Origin: Arthrobacter sp. MA-N2
Lineage (GTDB): Bacteria > Actinomycetota > Actinomycetes > Actinomycetales > Micrococcaceae
DNA length: 64,000 nucleotides
Assembly: GCF_000517125.1 (NCBI RefSeq)
Contig: NZ_KI912156.1
Span: 64,290 to 128,289 of the forward strand
Reading direction: 5' to 3'
Each line of letters opens with the position of its first letter. Position 1 is the stretch's first letter. The position numbers were made by a program, and so were the translations under genes. Positions 1-7,687 of the stretch are shown here, in pieces. Below the pieces are notes generated by a model. The model was not told the DNA's origin and did not search any database. It saw only the letters and a list, made by a program, of their open reading frames with translations.

Positions 1-931
1 CTGCGCCCGCCGTGACCACCACTGTCACCAGCGCGAAGGCGATGAAGTTCACGGGCAGGCCCCAGAAGTTGCCGCGCAGAATGGTCCTGCGATCCGGTGA
101 GAATCTGGAGAAATCGCAGAAATTCAGGAGCAACGCGGCGAAATAGGTGACCGTCAAGGCGATTTCCGAGAAGAACTGTGTCCAGGCTGCCGGGCCATCC
201 AAGGGCGCGACGCCGGGGATCGAGAGGCTGAATTTGTCGCCCGCTTGCGTCAGGATGTAGATCGCGAGCGCGAACATGGCAACCCAAATGGCAGGACCTG
301 CCCAGTCCTGGAATTTCCGGACCGTCTCCATGCCCCGGCGGATGACCAGCAACTGGACCGCCCACAGGACCAGGAAGGCGCCCCAACCGAGCGGCGTCAG
401 GCCAAGGATGTGAGGCACATCGGGACCGTCAAGCGGGGTCAGCCGGGGCCACACCGAGAACAGCAGCACCAGCACCGCTTCGGAGGCGAGCCAGGTCTGG
501 ATCCCGTACCACGCAATGGCGATCAAAGCCCGGATCAGGGCGGCCAGGTTGGCACCGAAGAGGCCGAAGGACATGCGCGCCAGGACGGGGTACGGGACAC
601 CGGTCTTCTGTCCGGCTGTCCCGGCGAAATTCATCAGGAAGTAGACCAAGGTGATGCCAAGGACCAAAGCCAGGAAGACTTGCCAGCCCACCAGCCCGGT
701 GACGAAGAGACCGGCAGCGAAAGTGTAACCGGCAATGCTGTGGACGTCGCACATCCACAGGGCGAAGAGGCTGCGTACCCGCCAGTTCCTTTGCCGGGCC
801 GGCGCCAGGTCGGCGTTCCACAGCCTGTCGCTGACCAAACGTCCCTCGGCCAGGATCCGGACCTTCTCAGGGTATTCGTCGCCCGGCTCGCTCGGTGATT
901 GCACCGCCGGGGACTCGTTCTTCCGCGTCAT
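1..931 (-). CDS. NCS1-family nucleobase/hydantoin/allantoin-type permease, 3' end cut by window edge
   Basis: The frame is open from an ATG at 931 to the window edge, giving 310 residues of a protein usually 480-500 long. A GGAGG-type ribosome site lies at 935-940. The N-terminus carries the NCS1 hallmark NADLAP after a short cytosolic tail. Several hydrophobic helices follow, including the family-typical GVPYPVLARMSFGLFGANL and IAWYGIQTWLAS stretches. NCS1 proteins are inner-membrane symporters for purines, pyrimidines, hydantoins or allantoin; the exact substrate cannot be read from this part. The remaining helices lie beyond position 1. The gene reads away from the flavin oxidoreductase block and no partner gene is visible. 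Confidence 0.9.
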   Translation of the reverse strand, partial: MTRKNESPAVQSPSEPGDEYPEKVRILAEGRLVSDRLWNADLAPARQRNWRVRSLFALWMCDVHSIAGYTFAAGLFVTGLVGWQVFLALVLGITLVYFLMNFAGTAGQKTGVPYPVLARMSFGLFGANLAALIRALIAIAWYGIQTWLASEAVLVLLFSVWPRLTPLDGPDVPHILGLTPLGWGAFLVLWAVQLLVIRRGMETVRKFQDWAGPAIWVAMFALAIYILTQAGDKFSLSIPGVAPLDGPAAWTQFFSEIALTVTYFAALLLNFCDFSRFSPDRRTILRGNFWGLPVNFIAFALVTVVVTAGA

Positions 932-1002
932 GATCCCTCCGAACAACGCTTCCAAACATGCTTGGGATTACAGAATCGCCCCTTTGCCGCTGGAAAGAAA
1001 GC

Positions 1003-1041
1003 CCGTAGCCTGCGGGGCACAGTTGGCTCCACAGGCTACGG
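1003..1041. other. Perfect 10-bp stem hairpin in intergenic region
   Basis: CCGTAGCCTG at 1003-1012 pairs with CAGGCTACGG at 1032-1041 around a 19-nt loop. There is no U-run. It lies between the permease start and the end of the oxidoreductase gene and might terminate the latter or structure the permease leader. Confidence 0.4.
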
Positions 1042-1062
1042 ACATTGGAGTCTGATCCGAGT

Positions 1063-1092
1063 CGTGCAGTTTCTATTCGTGCAGTTTCTATT
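1063..1092. repeat. Tandem 15-bp duplication
   Basis: CGTGCAGTTTCTATT occurs twice head to tail (1063-1077 and 1078-1092). It looks like a recent slippage duplication. It overlaps the stop codon of the short open frame at 1088-1210 on the minus strand. Confidence 0.85.
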
Positions 1093-1210
1093 GGGACCTG
1101 CGGGGTCCTTTGATGGCCCAGAGCACAATTCCGAGTGCGACTAGTCCCAGTGCGGCTGTGATCAGGCCGGCGCGTTCGAACCCTGTGGACGTACGCTCAG
1201 GAACCCAGGT
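1088..1210 (-). other. Short out-of-frame membrane-helix tail behind the oxidoreductase
   Basis: In a different frame from the oxidoreductase, and starting right over its stop, a 40-codon open stretch encodes a helix-like segment. It includes ERTSTGFERAGLITAALG, then VALGIVLWAIKGPRRSQ and a stop at 1088-1090. It reads like a genuine C-terminal transmembrane anchor with positive residues after the helix, but it has no start codon of its own. It could be a frameshifted tail of the upstream protein or a relic. Not assigned a function. Confidence 0.3.
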
Positions 1211-2294
1211 TCAACATCTCGACAAAGCGATCGATCATCATGTGTTGCCCTTTGATCTGGGAGATCATCTCCGGGCTGGCGATTTCGCCGTCGGGCAGTT
1301 GTCCCGAACCACCCGAGGGCCCCAAGGGAAGGATGATGACCGGCCGCGACGGCGTATAGGCGTCCAAGCCGGCGGAGCCGTCCAATTGGGCCTGGATGTT
1401 CTTGGCAACCACCACAGCCTCGCGTCCAGCGACGCCGGCCTTATTCACGTCGATCGCCGAGATGTCGCCCAGGGCATAGACATTCTCGAAGCCCGCCACC
1501 CGGAGTTCGGGCGTGACTTGCAGATAGCCGTCGGCGGTCCGGGCAGCGAGCAGCTCCCCTGCAACATAGTCGGTCTGCGGGGCTATCCCGTAGCAGCGGA
1601 ACCAGATGTCCGCCTCGATGGCAGTGCCATCTACGGTGTTGACCGTGAATGTCGCGAATTCCCCGGCGGGAACCGAAGGCAACTGCACCAAGGGGCTGCC
1701 CATGATTCGCCGGATGCCGATGCCGTCCAGCTGCCGATTGACCTCGGCGCGCAGCCGTGGATCGTATGGTCCGGGAAGGATGTCCGGGGCCAGATCCACC
1801 AGCACCACGTCCTTGTCCGGCCATGCGGCAGCAATCTCGCCGGCAAATTCAAGGCCCACCGCCCCGGCGCCCAGGAGCATGACCCTGCTGGCACGCTTGA
1901 GGTCATCATGTGCGGCTTGGTAGCGCGCGATGGCGTCGGTGGTGACCATGCGATCGCTCTTGGCCGGGAACGGATAGCTGGAGCCGCTTGCCAAGACGAT
2001 GTAATCGGGCGTCAGCCGGGTTCCGGAAGCCAGCTCGACGGTGTGTCCATCCACCCTCACGGCACGGTCCCGGAGCACGGTACCGTGCACTAGAAGACGG
2101 TCATACGGCAAAAACATTCGCGGCAGGAAATCGGGTTGGACGACTGAGCGCAGCGCCGCGATGTTGTGCACGAAGGCGTCCTTCGGCTCCACCAAGGTGA
2201 CGGCCGCCTGTGCGTCGAGTGCTTTGGCTACGGCGATACCACCGTAGCCTCCACCGACTATTACTACAGAGGCGTTCGAAGCGTGGTCATTCAT
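1197..2294 (-). CDS. NAD(P)/FAD-dependent oxidoreductase (AIF/FSP1- or NDH-2-like)
   Basis: This 365-residue flavoprotein has an N-terminal Rossmann motif VVIVGGGYGGIAVAKAL for FAD and a second nucleotide-binding site VMLLGAGAVGLEFAGEI near residue 150 for NAD(P)H. A conserved YALGDISAI follows near residue 290. This order is typical of two-dinucleotide-binding-domain reductases such as apoptosis-inducing-factor homologues and type II NADH dehydrogenases. The start at 2294 was chosen because AAAGGAG precedes it by 7 bp; a longer in-frame start at 2360 has no such site. It is divergent from a MarR regulator 110 bp away, which probably controls it. Electron acceptor unknown. Confidence 0.85.
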   Translation of the reverse strand: MNDHASNASVVIVGGGYGGIAVAKALDAQAAVTLVEPKDAFVHNIAALRSVVQPDFLPRMFLPYDRLLVHGTVLRDRAVRVDGHTVELASGTRLTPDYIVLASGSSYPFPAKSDRMVTTDAIARYQAAHDDLKRASRVMLLGAGAVGLEFAGEIAAAWPDKDVVLVDLAPDILPGPYDPRLRAEVNRQLDGIGIRRIMGSPLVQLPSVPAGEFATFTVNTVDGTAIEADIWFRCYGIAPQTDYVAGELLAARTADGYLQVTPELRVAGFENVYALGDISAIDVNKAGVAGREAVVVAKNIQAQLDGSAGLDAYTPSRPVIILPLGPSGGSGQLPDGEIASPEMISQIKGQHMMIDRFVEMLNLGS

Positions 2295-2404
2295 GGCAAC
2301 TCCTTTGGGCCGAAGAAGCTCACGCGGCTCCGCGCCGCGCAGATCGTTTATGAATGACAACGATTCCTAAGGACCGATAATTTCCTCAGTGATAGGATTT
2401 CTCG
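2295..2404. promoter_or_regulatory. Divergent promoter region between oxidoreductase and marR
   Basis: This 110-bp AT-richer gap separates two divergent genes. A near-palindrome TCCTAAGGA lies at about 2364-2372 and could be a MarR-type operator, but it is short. No clear -35/-10 pair was identified. Confidence 0.35.
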
Positions 2405-2854
2405 ATGAGTCCGTCAGTAGCAGGCAAGCAACTGGGTTTCCTCCTGGCCCGCCACGGGCGCATCATGAACACCCGCCTCCGCCAAGCGCTGGACTCCTCC
2501 GGACTCAGCCCAAGGCATGCGGTCCTCCTGTGCCGGCTTGACGAGTCCGGTCCCATCAGCCAGCAAGGCCTCATCGATATCCTCTCGATCGACGCCAGCG
2601 CCCTCGTGGCCGTCTTGAACGATCTCGAACGCCGAGGGCTGGCCGACCGTCGCCGGGACCCTGCGGACCGCCGTCGGCATTTCGTTGAAATCACGGCGGA
2701 AGGCAAGCGCGCCGTCGCTTCGATCGAGATTGCCGTGGCCGACGTCGAACGGGAAGCCTTCGCTGGATTCTCCGCCGAGGAGATCCGGCAACTTCATGGG
2801 CTCCTCTCGCGGATCCACGCCGAACCGGCGGACGAAGCCTGCGCCGAGGACTGA
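2405..2854 (+). CDS. MarR-family transcriptional regulator
   Basis: 149 residues, the normal MarR size. The central winged helix-turn-helix is visible: LSPRHAVLLCRLDESGPISQ, then LIDILSIDASALVAVLNDLE, then the wing ADRRRDPADRRRHFVEIT. MarR proteins are cytosolic dimers that usually repress a divergent neighbour and release DNA when a phenolic ligand or oxidant is present. Here the neighbour is the flavin oxidoreductase at 1197-2294, so a redox- or quinone-linked role is plausible (inference). The last helix ends PADEACAED and contains one Cys. No strong ribosome site is seen; GATAGGATTT precedes the ATG. Confidence 0.88.
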   Translation: MSPSVAGKQLGFLLARHGRIMNTRLRQALDSSGLSPRHAVLLCRLDESGPISQQGLIDILSIDASALVAVLNDLERRGLADRRRDPADRRRHFVEITAEGKRAVASIEIAVADVEREAFAGFSAEEIRQLHGLLSRIHAEPADEACAED

Positions 2855-3059
2855 GCCTTATTGGCCCGGTCCTCCTGAAGGTGCCGTGGGCGGTCCAAGT
2901 TTGGTTAGTGCTCGGGTGTGATACCTAAAGTCTTTTGCACGGGTGAGCTGATCTTCCGGGGTTGCGCAGGCGACTGCTGAGCGGCGGATCTTCCTTACTC
3001 GTTTGCGCGGAGGCCTCCATTTGCTCATTACACGCCTGCACGATTCGTCTGTGGTTGCT

Positions 3060-3623
3060 CTACTGGGGTTGGGGTTGAAGGTATTGGTAGACGGTTTGGC
3101 GGCTGACCCCGAATTCCCGGGCAAGTGCGGCTTTCGCCTCTCCGGCGGCAGCGCGCCGTACCAGGTCGGCCGCCTGGCCGGCGTTCAGCGCCTTGCCCCT
3201 GCCTTTGTAGACGCCGGCCTTTTTGGCCAGCGTGATCCCTTCACGTTGCCGTTCCCGGATGAGGGCCCGTTCGAACTCGGCGAACGCCCCCATCACCGAC
3301 AACAGGAACGTCCCCATCGCGGTGTCGTCTCCGGTAAAGGTCAGGTTCTCCTTCACGAACCGGACCTGCACCTTCTTCTCGGTCAGCCGGCGGACGATGG
3401 CGCGGAGGTCATCGAGGTTCCGGGCCAGGCGGTCCATGGAGTGCACCAGTACGGTGTCGCCGTCTCGGGCGAAATCGATCAACGCTTCCAGCTGCGGGCG
3501 GTTTTGGTCCTTCCCCGACGCGCGGTCCATGAAGACCCGGTCGCGATGCTCGCCGTCGAGCTGCCGGACCGTGTTCTGGTCCAGTGCGCTGACCCGCATA
3601 TAGCCGATAGTCTGGCCAGTCAT
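3060..3623 (-). CDS. Serine recombinase of the resolvase/invertase family
   Basis: 187 residues, the standard size of Tn3-type resolvases. The N-terminal catalytic domain begins IGYMRVSALDQN, where the Ser of RVS is the nucleophile. Conserved arginines lie in VHSMDRLARN and FERALIRERQREGI. The C-terminal helix-turn-helix is ALAREFGVSRQTVYQYL. Such enzymes resolve cointegrates or invert DNA at dimeric sites. No Tn3-type transposase is adjacent, and an insertion sequence begins about 50 bp upstream of the start codon, so it may be a leftover from a disrupted transposon. Its recombination site is probably in the gap before the IS but was not identified. Confidence 0.9.
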   Translation of the reverse strand: MTGQTIGYMRVSALDQNTVRQLDGEHRDRVFMDRASGKDQNRPQLEALIDFARDGDTVLVHSMDRLARNLDDLRAIVRRLTEKKVQVRFVKENLTFTGDDTAMGTFLLSVMGAFAEFERALIRERQREGITLAKKAGVYKGRGKALNAGQAADLVRRAAAGEAKAALAREFGVSRQTVYQYLQPQPQ

Positions 3624-3683
3624 TGTCTCCCCATAGTGTCAGGGAAACTCTAAGAGCCCGCAACCCATGTGTCAAGAAATCGC

Positions 3684-3742
3684 GTTGACTCATAAAAAAC
3701 CTCCGCGTAGCCGCATACGTTGCCTCATGGGAAAAGGTCCGG
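3684..3742. repeat. Left double terminal repeat of the IS
   Basis: GTTGACTCATAAAAAACCTC starts at 3684 and GTTGCCTCATGGGAAAAGG at 3719. They are 35 bp apart and match the inverted copies at the right end. Confidence 0.8.
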
Positions 3743-3770
3743 GAAGGGTGGCCGCGGAGATCCTTGAGGG

Positions 3771-5020
3771 ATGGGATTGACGATGGGTGAACGCAAAGCC
3801 GTGACGAAGCACCTGGCCGAGTCCTACCGGGCCGGTGACCGGGCCAGGAAGGGGCGGATCCTGGATGAGCTTGTCGAGCTGACCGGCTGGCACCGGGACC
3901 ATGCGCGGGCGGTTTTGCGGCATGCGCTCGATCCGCCGCGGCCACGGCCCGTCAGGCCGGGACGCGCCCCGGTGTATGGGGCCGACCTGCAGGACGGTCT
4001 CGTGCTGTGCTGGGCGGTGCTACGGGGCCCTGCGGGCAAGCTGCTGGCCCCCATGCTGCCGGATCTCGTGCCGATGCTGCGGGCAAGAAGGTCCTGGACA
4101 TTACCGACGGGCAGGCAGCGATGCTCGCCCGCATGAGTGCGGCGACCATTGACCGGCGGCTGGCCGGTCAGCGGGCGAAGCTCCTGCCGCATGGCCGGTC
4201 CCATACCAAGCCCGGATCTTTGCTGAAGTCCCAGATCCCGATCCGCACCTGGGCCCAGTGGGACAACGCTGTGCCGGGTTTCGTCGAGATCGATCTGGTC
4301 GGCCACGAGGGCGGCGCCGCGTCCGGGCAGTACTGCTTCACCCTCACGGTCACCGATATCGCTACCGGGTGGACGGTGAACCGGTCCGTGCCGAACAAGG
4401 CACAGAAGCACGTCTTCGCGGCCCTGCGGCACGTCCTGGCGGTCTTCCCTTTTCCCGTCATCGGCATCGATTCGGACAACGGCAGTGAGTTCATCAACAA
4501 CGAACTCTTCGAGTTCTGCCTCGAGCACCGCATCACCTTCACCCGGTCCCGCCCGAGCAACAAGAACGACGGCGCCCACGTCGAACAGAAGAACTGGTCC
4601 AGGGTCCGTGAGCTTGTCGGCTACCTGCGCTATGACACCGCCGCGGAACTGGAGCTCCTCAACGAGATCTGGGAGCTGGACCGGATTTTCACCAACTACC
4701 TGCTGCCCCAGCAAAAGCTCATCGCCAAGGTCCGCCACGGAGCCAAGGTCAGCAAAACCCACGACCGGGCGACGACCCCGCACAGGCGCGCCGTAGCAGA
4801 CCCCGCCGTGGCACGGATGCCCGTGATCCGCATGAACGCCCAATACAAGAAGATCAGGCCGGCCGCGCTCTCACGGCAGATACTGGCCCTCACCGGCCGG
4901 CTTGAAGCCATCGCCACCGCCAAACAACCGGCACCGATCAAACCCGCTGTGAACGAACGATGGAACCACACCAGCCGGAGGTTTTCACATGAGGCAACGA
5001 ATCAACCTTCCCGGAGGTAG
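3771..5020 (+). pseudogene. IS transposase with integrase core, split by a frameshift near 4079-4084
   Basis: The first frame (3771 to about 4083) encodes the N-terminal DNA-binding part, with GERKAVTKHLAESYRAGD and ELTGWHRDHARAVLRHAL. The second frame (about 4083-5020) continues KKVLDITDGQ and ATIDRRLAGQRAKL, then the retroviral-type DDE core: FVEIDLVGHEGG, GIDSDNGSEFIN and a later Glu in HVEQKNWSRVRELVGYLR. The two halves join only by a -1 shift at CTGCGGGCAAGAAG. This could be programmed frameshifting or a one-base loss; I see no classical A-rich slippery site, so a defect is more likely. The stop codon lies inside the right terminal repeat. The core resembles integrase-type transposases of ISNCY-like elements. 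Confidence 0.85.
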
Positions 5021-5034
5021 TGACGTGAGGCAAC
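4975..5034. repeat. Right double terminal repeat of the IS
   Basis: Read on the minus strand, GTTGCCTCACGTCACTACC starts at 5034 and GTTGCCTCATGTGAAAACC at 4998, 36 bp apart. They mirror the left end. The transposase stop codon (5018-5020) falls within the outer copy. Confidence 0.85.
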
Positions 5035-5066
5035 AGGGAAATGCCACTTTGGACCCCATCCTGACA

Positions 5067-5545
5067 TGTATCCATGGGGATCGTTCCATGCCGGGTTTAC
5101 GCCCGTTTGGGGTGTACATGAGTCTGCCGGCCCGGTAATAAACAACCCCAGGCGCTACCTGCCCTTCGAAGTCTTAGTGGAAGCTGCATCCTCGTCGTCG
5201 CGGTTGACCTCTACGTGGTGCGCGTTCCCGATGCCATTGGTGCCATATCGTGTATGCGCGGATAGTGGCCGGGAGTCCCGGGTTTTCTAGCGACCGGCGG
5301 ACTTGTTTTTCGTGGTTCATTCCGCCGGGGACCAGGTCATCTACTTCAACCATGCATTTATCGGAACGTAGTTGGGCAACAAGGCCCCCACTCGTGGTTC
5401 CCCGGCGAGTGCGCGTATGCGACCTGGAGCGCCGTCTTGTGGGCTAAGGAGACTCGGGCCGGCCCCGACGTCTTCGACTACTTGCACCGGCAGCGGGTGC
5501 GTCTCTGCGTTGACCAGCCCAGGGGAAACCTTTCGTAAAGCGCGC
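5067..5545 (+). pseudogene. Decayed coding remnant, family not recognised
   Basis: No intact gene occupies this stretch, but protein-like segments appear in shifting frames on the plus strand. These include SCILVVAVDLYVVRVPDAIG (about 5187-5250), RPADLFFVVHSAGDQVIYFN (5291-5350), then GPHSWFPGECAYATWSAVLW and DVFDYLHRQRVRLCVDQPRG running to a stop at 5536-5538. Together they look like the C-terminal half of one protein broken by several frameshifts and in-frame stops. I could not assign a family. Confidence 0.4.
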
Positions 5546-5717
5546 TCGAGTGCTCTTTCCCCCAAGCTTCTTGGAGACTCAGCTAAGGTTGCTGTCCATT
5601 ATCAGACAAGCGGCGGTATTTCGACGACTACGGCACGAAAAATCCCGCGGAAGGCCCCACTTTTTGTGGCTGCCGCTGAGGATTGCGTCGATTATGGAAC
5701 CTGGCCCAAAAACGTCG

Positions 5718-5753
5718 TTGACTTTGTCTGACAAGCGTGAAATTGTATGAATA
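5718..5753 (+). promoter_or_regulatory. Promoter and GntR-type operator of the catabolic operon
   Basis: A -35-like TTGACT (5718-5723) is followed directly by the perfect palindrome TTGTCTGACAA (5724-5734), which fits the FadR-subfamily consensus TnGTnnnACnA. A weaker copy, TTGTATGAATA, lies at 5743-5753. The operator overlaps the promoter spacer, as it does upstream of the MHS transporter. The neighbouring GntR regulator (18325-19134) is the likely binder (inference). Confidence 0.6.
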
Positions 5754-5777
5754 AGTACAGGACGTCGAAGAGGACCC

Positions 5778-6923
5778 ATGGATACCACCAGCGAAGACCA
5801 GCAACTAATGGTCAAGGCGATTGACCAGATCTGCCGAAGCATTGTTACGGACGAGTATTCTGCCGAGATTGATCGTGAAGCGCGCTACCCGGTTGAGGTC
5901 ATGAACGCCCTCGCGGCGCAGGGCTGGGCGGCACTCCCGGTCCCGGCCTCTGCGGGAGGCGGCGGGGCGTCCGCCCGCGATCTCGTGGTGATCCACGACG
6001 CGCTCGCCCGTCATAACCTGGTGGTCGGGCAAGCGTTTTTCTCGCTGTGGGTGCTTGGCGCCGAGGCAATCGAGCGCATGGGCACGCAGGAGCAGAAGGA
6101 TGAATGGCTGCCCCGCGCCGTCGAAGGCGCGAATATCGCGTTCGCGTTGACCGAGCCCGGTTCCGGATCGGATGCGGCAGCCCTCCGCACCTCGGCTGTT
6201 CGGGAGGGCGAGGACTTTGTGCTCAACGGGTTGAAGGTGTTCATTACCGGCGCGGCGGTCGCTGACGTGATCATCACCGCAGTGCGTACCTCGACCGAGG
6301 GCAAAAAGCACGACGGCATCACGCTCCTGCTCATCGATCCGAAGGCGCCGGGCGTGGAGACCCGGAAGCTCTCCAAGATGGGGCTGAAGGGCCTCGACCT
6401 CTGCGAGGTGTTCTTTGACAACGCCCGGATCCCCGTATCCGCGGTGCTCGGCGAAGTGGACCGCGGATGGTCCGGCGTCACGCCGGGGCTGGCCAAGGAG
6501 CGGATGCTCCTCGCCGCACTTGCCGTGGGCGCGCTGCGCGACCTCCTCGACCGCTGCCTGGAACATGCACAGGCGCGGACGACCTTCGGCAAGCCGATCG
6601 CGAGTCATCAGTTCATAGCGGACAAACTCGTTACGATGCGGGTCGCGATCGAGGCCGGTGAAGCGCTGACACTGCGTGCCGCAGATGCAGTCGACGCCGA
6701 CGATCCGGACGCCGCGAGCATCGCGGCGATCGCCAAGCTCTACGCCACCGACGCGTACTGCACTGCGACCCGCGAGGCCGTGCAGATCTTCGGCGGTTAC
6801 GGCTTTACCGACGAATATCCGGTGTCTCGCCACTACCGCGACTGCAAGTACTTGGAGATTGGCGGCGGAACCAGCGAAATCCAGAAAATTGTGATCGCAC
6901 GCTCGATGGGGATCCGCCTGTGA
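5778..6923 (+). CDS. Acyl-CoA dehydrogenase (isovaleryl-/long-chain-type active site)
   Basis: A 381-residue FAD enzyme that forms a 2,3-double bond in an acyl-CoA and passes electrons to ETF. The three family regions are present: an N-terminal helical part, a middle beta part with AFALTEPGSGSDAAALRT, and a C-terminal helical part with ARTTFGKPIASHQFIADKL and QIFGGYGFTDEYPVSRHYRD. The usual IYEGTSEIQ Glu is replaced (EIGGGTSEIQ). A Glu at residue 241 in LAKERMLLAA occupies the alternative catalytic position known from isovaleryl- and long-chain acyl-CoA dehydrogenases. It is the first gene of the cluster and overlaps the next gene by 4 bp (ATGA-like). Its ETF partners are encoded 8 kb downstream in the same cluster. 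Confidence 0.92.
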   Translation: MDTTSEDQQLMVKAIDQICRSIVTDEYSAEIDREARYPVEVMNALAAQGWAALPVPASAGGGGASARDLVVIHDALARHNLVVGQAFFSLWVLGAEAIERMGTQEQKDEWLPRAVEGANIAFALTEPGSGSDAAALRTSAVREGEDFVLNGLKVFITGAAVADVIITAVRTSTEGKKHDGITLLLIDPKAPGVETRKLSKMGLKGLDLCEVFFDNARIPVSAVLGEVDRGWSGVTPGLAKERMLLAALAVGALRDLLDRCLEHAQARTTFGKPIASHQFIADKLVTMRVAIEAGEALTLRAADAVDADDPDAASIAAIAKLYATDAYCTATREAVQIFGGYGFTDEYPVSRHYRDCKYLEIGGGTSEIQKIVIARSMGIRL

Positions 6924-7687
6924 GCGCCCTCGAGGCCTTCGCGCTGGACGGCCGGGTCGTGATCGTCACCGGCGCGTCCGGCGGCCTGGGGGCAGAGGGA
7001 GCCGCAGCCCTCTCGGACGCGGGGGCAACCGTGGTCATCACCGGACGCCGCGAGCAGAAGCTCGCAGAAGTGGCCGACCGCATCCGCGCCGCCGGAGGCT
7101 GCGTGCACACCCGCGTTCTCGATATGACCGACGCCGATGCCGTCCGTTCGGCGTTCGCCGAGATCGCCGAGACTATCGGCCCCTTCGATGCGCTTATTAA
7201 CAACGCCGCGCAGGCGCACCAGGCCGGCGTGCTCGATGTCACCGATACCGACTGGGCACGCATCATCGACATCAACCTCACCGCCACCTTCACCGCGGCG
7301 CAGGCGTTCCTTCGCCTGCGCAACACGACGCGGTCCACGGCGATAGTGAACATCTCCTCGCTCGCCGGGGTGATCGGCGTGCGCGGTCAAGCCGCGTATG
7401 TTGCGAGCAAGACGGGCGTCGTCGGACTCACCAAGGCGCTTGCCGTCGAGGTGGCGCGTGACAATGTGCGGGTGAACGCTTTGGCGCCTGGCTACTTCGC
7501 GACCGATATGCCCGGCGAGGTGCTCGCCGACGAGGCCGCCACCGCGGTGCTGCTGCGCAAGATCCCGATGCGCAGGTTAGGGGAGCCCGCCGAGATCGGC
7601 CCGGCTCTTGTCTTCCTGGCATCCGATGCCTCCCGGTACATGACCGGAGCCGTACTCAATTTCGATGGAGGGTATACCGCACAATGA
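6920..7687 (+). CDS. SDR-family oxidoreductase (first of two)
   Basis: A 255-residue classical short-chain dehydrogenase/reductase. It has the cofactor motif VTGASGGLGAEGA near residue 15, NNAA near 92, the catalytic Ser in IVNISSLAG and the YVASK active site near residue 155. It ends MTGAVLNFDGGYTAQ. These enzymes oxidise or reduce alcohols and ketones with NAD(P)(H). Arg/Arg after the first strand (TGRREQK) favours NADP, an inference. It starts inside the acyl-CoA dehydrogenase stop and ends overlapping the second SDR by 4 bp, so it is translationally coupled on both sides. It probably oxidises a hydroxyacyl intermediate of the pathway. Confidence 0.9.
   Translation: MSALEAFALDGRVVIVTGASGGLGAEGAAALSDAGATVVITGRREQKLAEVADRIRAAGGCVHTRVLDMTDADAVRSAFAEIAETIGPFDALINNAAQAHQAGVLDVTDTDWARIIDINLTATFTAAQAFLRLRNTTRSTAIVNISSLAGVIGVRGQAAYVASKTGVVGLTKALAVEVARDNVRVNALAPGYFATDMPGEVLADEAATAVLLRKIPMRRLGEPAEIGPALVFLASDASRYMTGAVLNFDGGYTAQ

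Larger units (their letters stand above)
3670..5066 (+). mobile_element. Insertion sequence with DDE integrase-core transposase and doubled terminal repeats
   Basis: An approximately 1.4-kb element. Each end carries two copies of a 22-24 bp repeat about 36 bp apart, in inverted orientation between the ends (left 3684-3705 and 3719-3742; right 4975-4998 and 5011-5034). Outside these, TGTCAAGAAAT at 3670 and TGTCAGGATGG read inward from 5066 may be the outer tips, but that boundary is inferred. No target duplication was established. One frameshifted transposase gene fills the element. Confidence 0.75.

Noticed and set aside
245..898. Long plus-strand open frame
   Set aside because: Shadow of the NCS1 permease on the other strand; low-complexity, charge-rich translation without family features.
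3060..5066. A complete Tn3-family transposon
   Set aside because: A resolvase is present, but no Tn3 transposase or 38-bp inverted repeats are seen; the adjacent transposase is of the integrase-core type.
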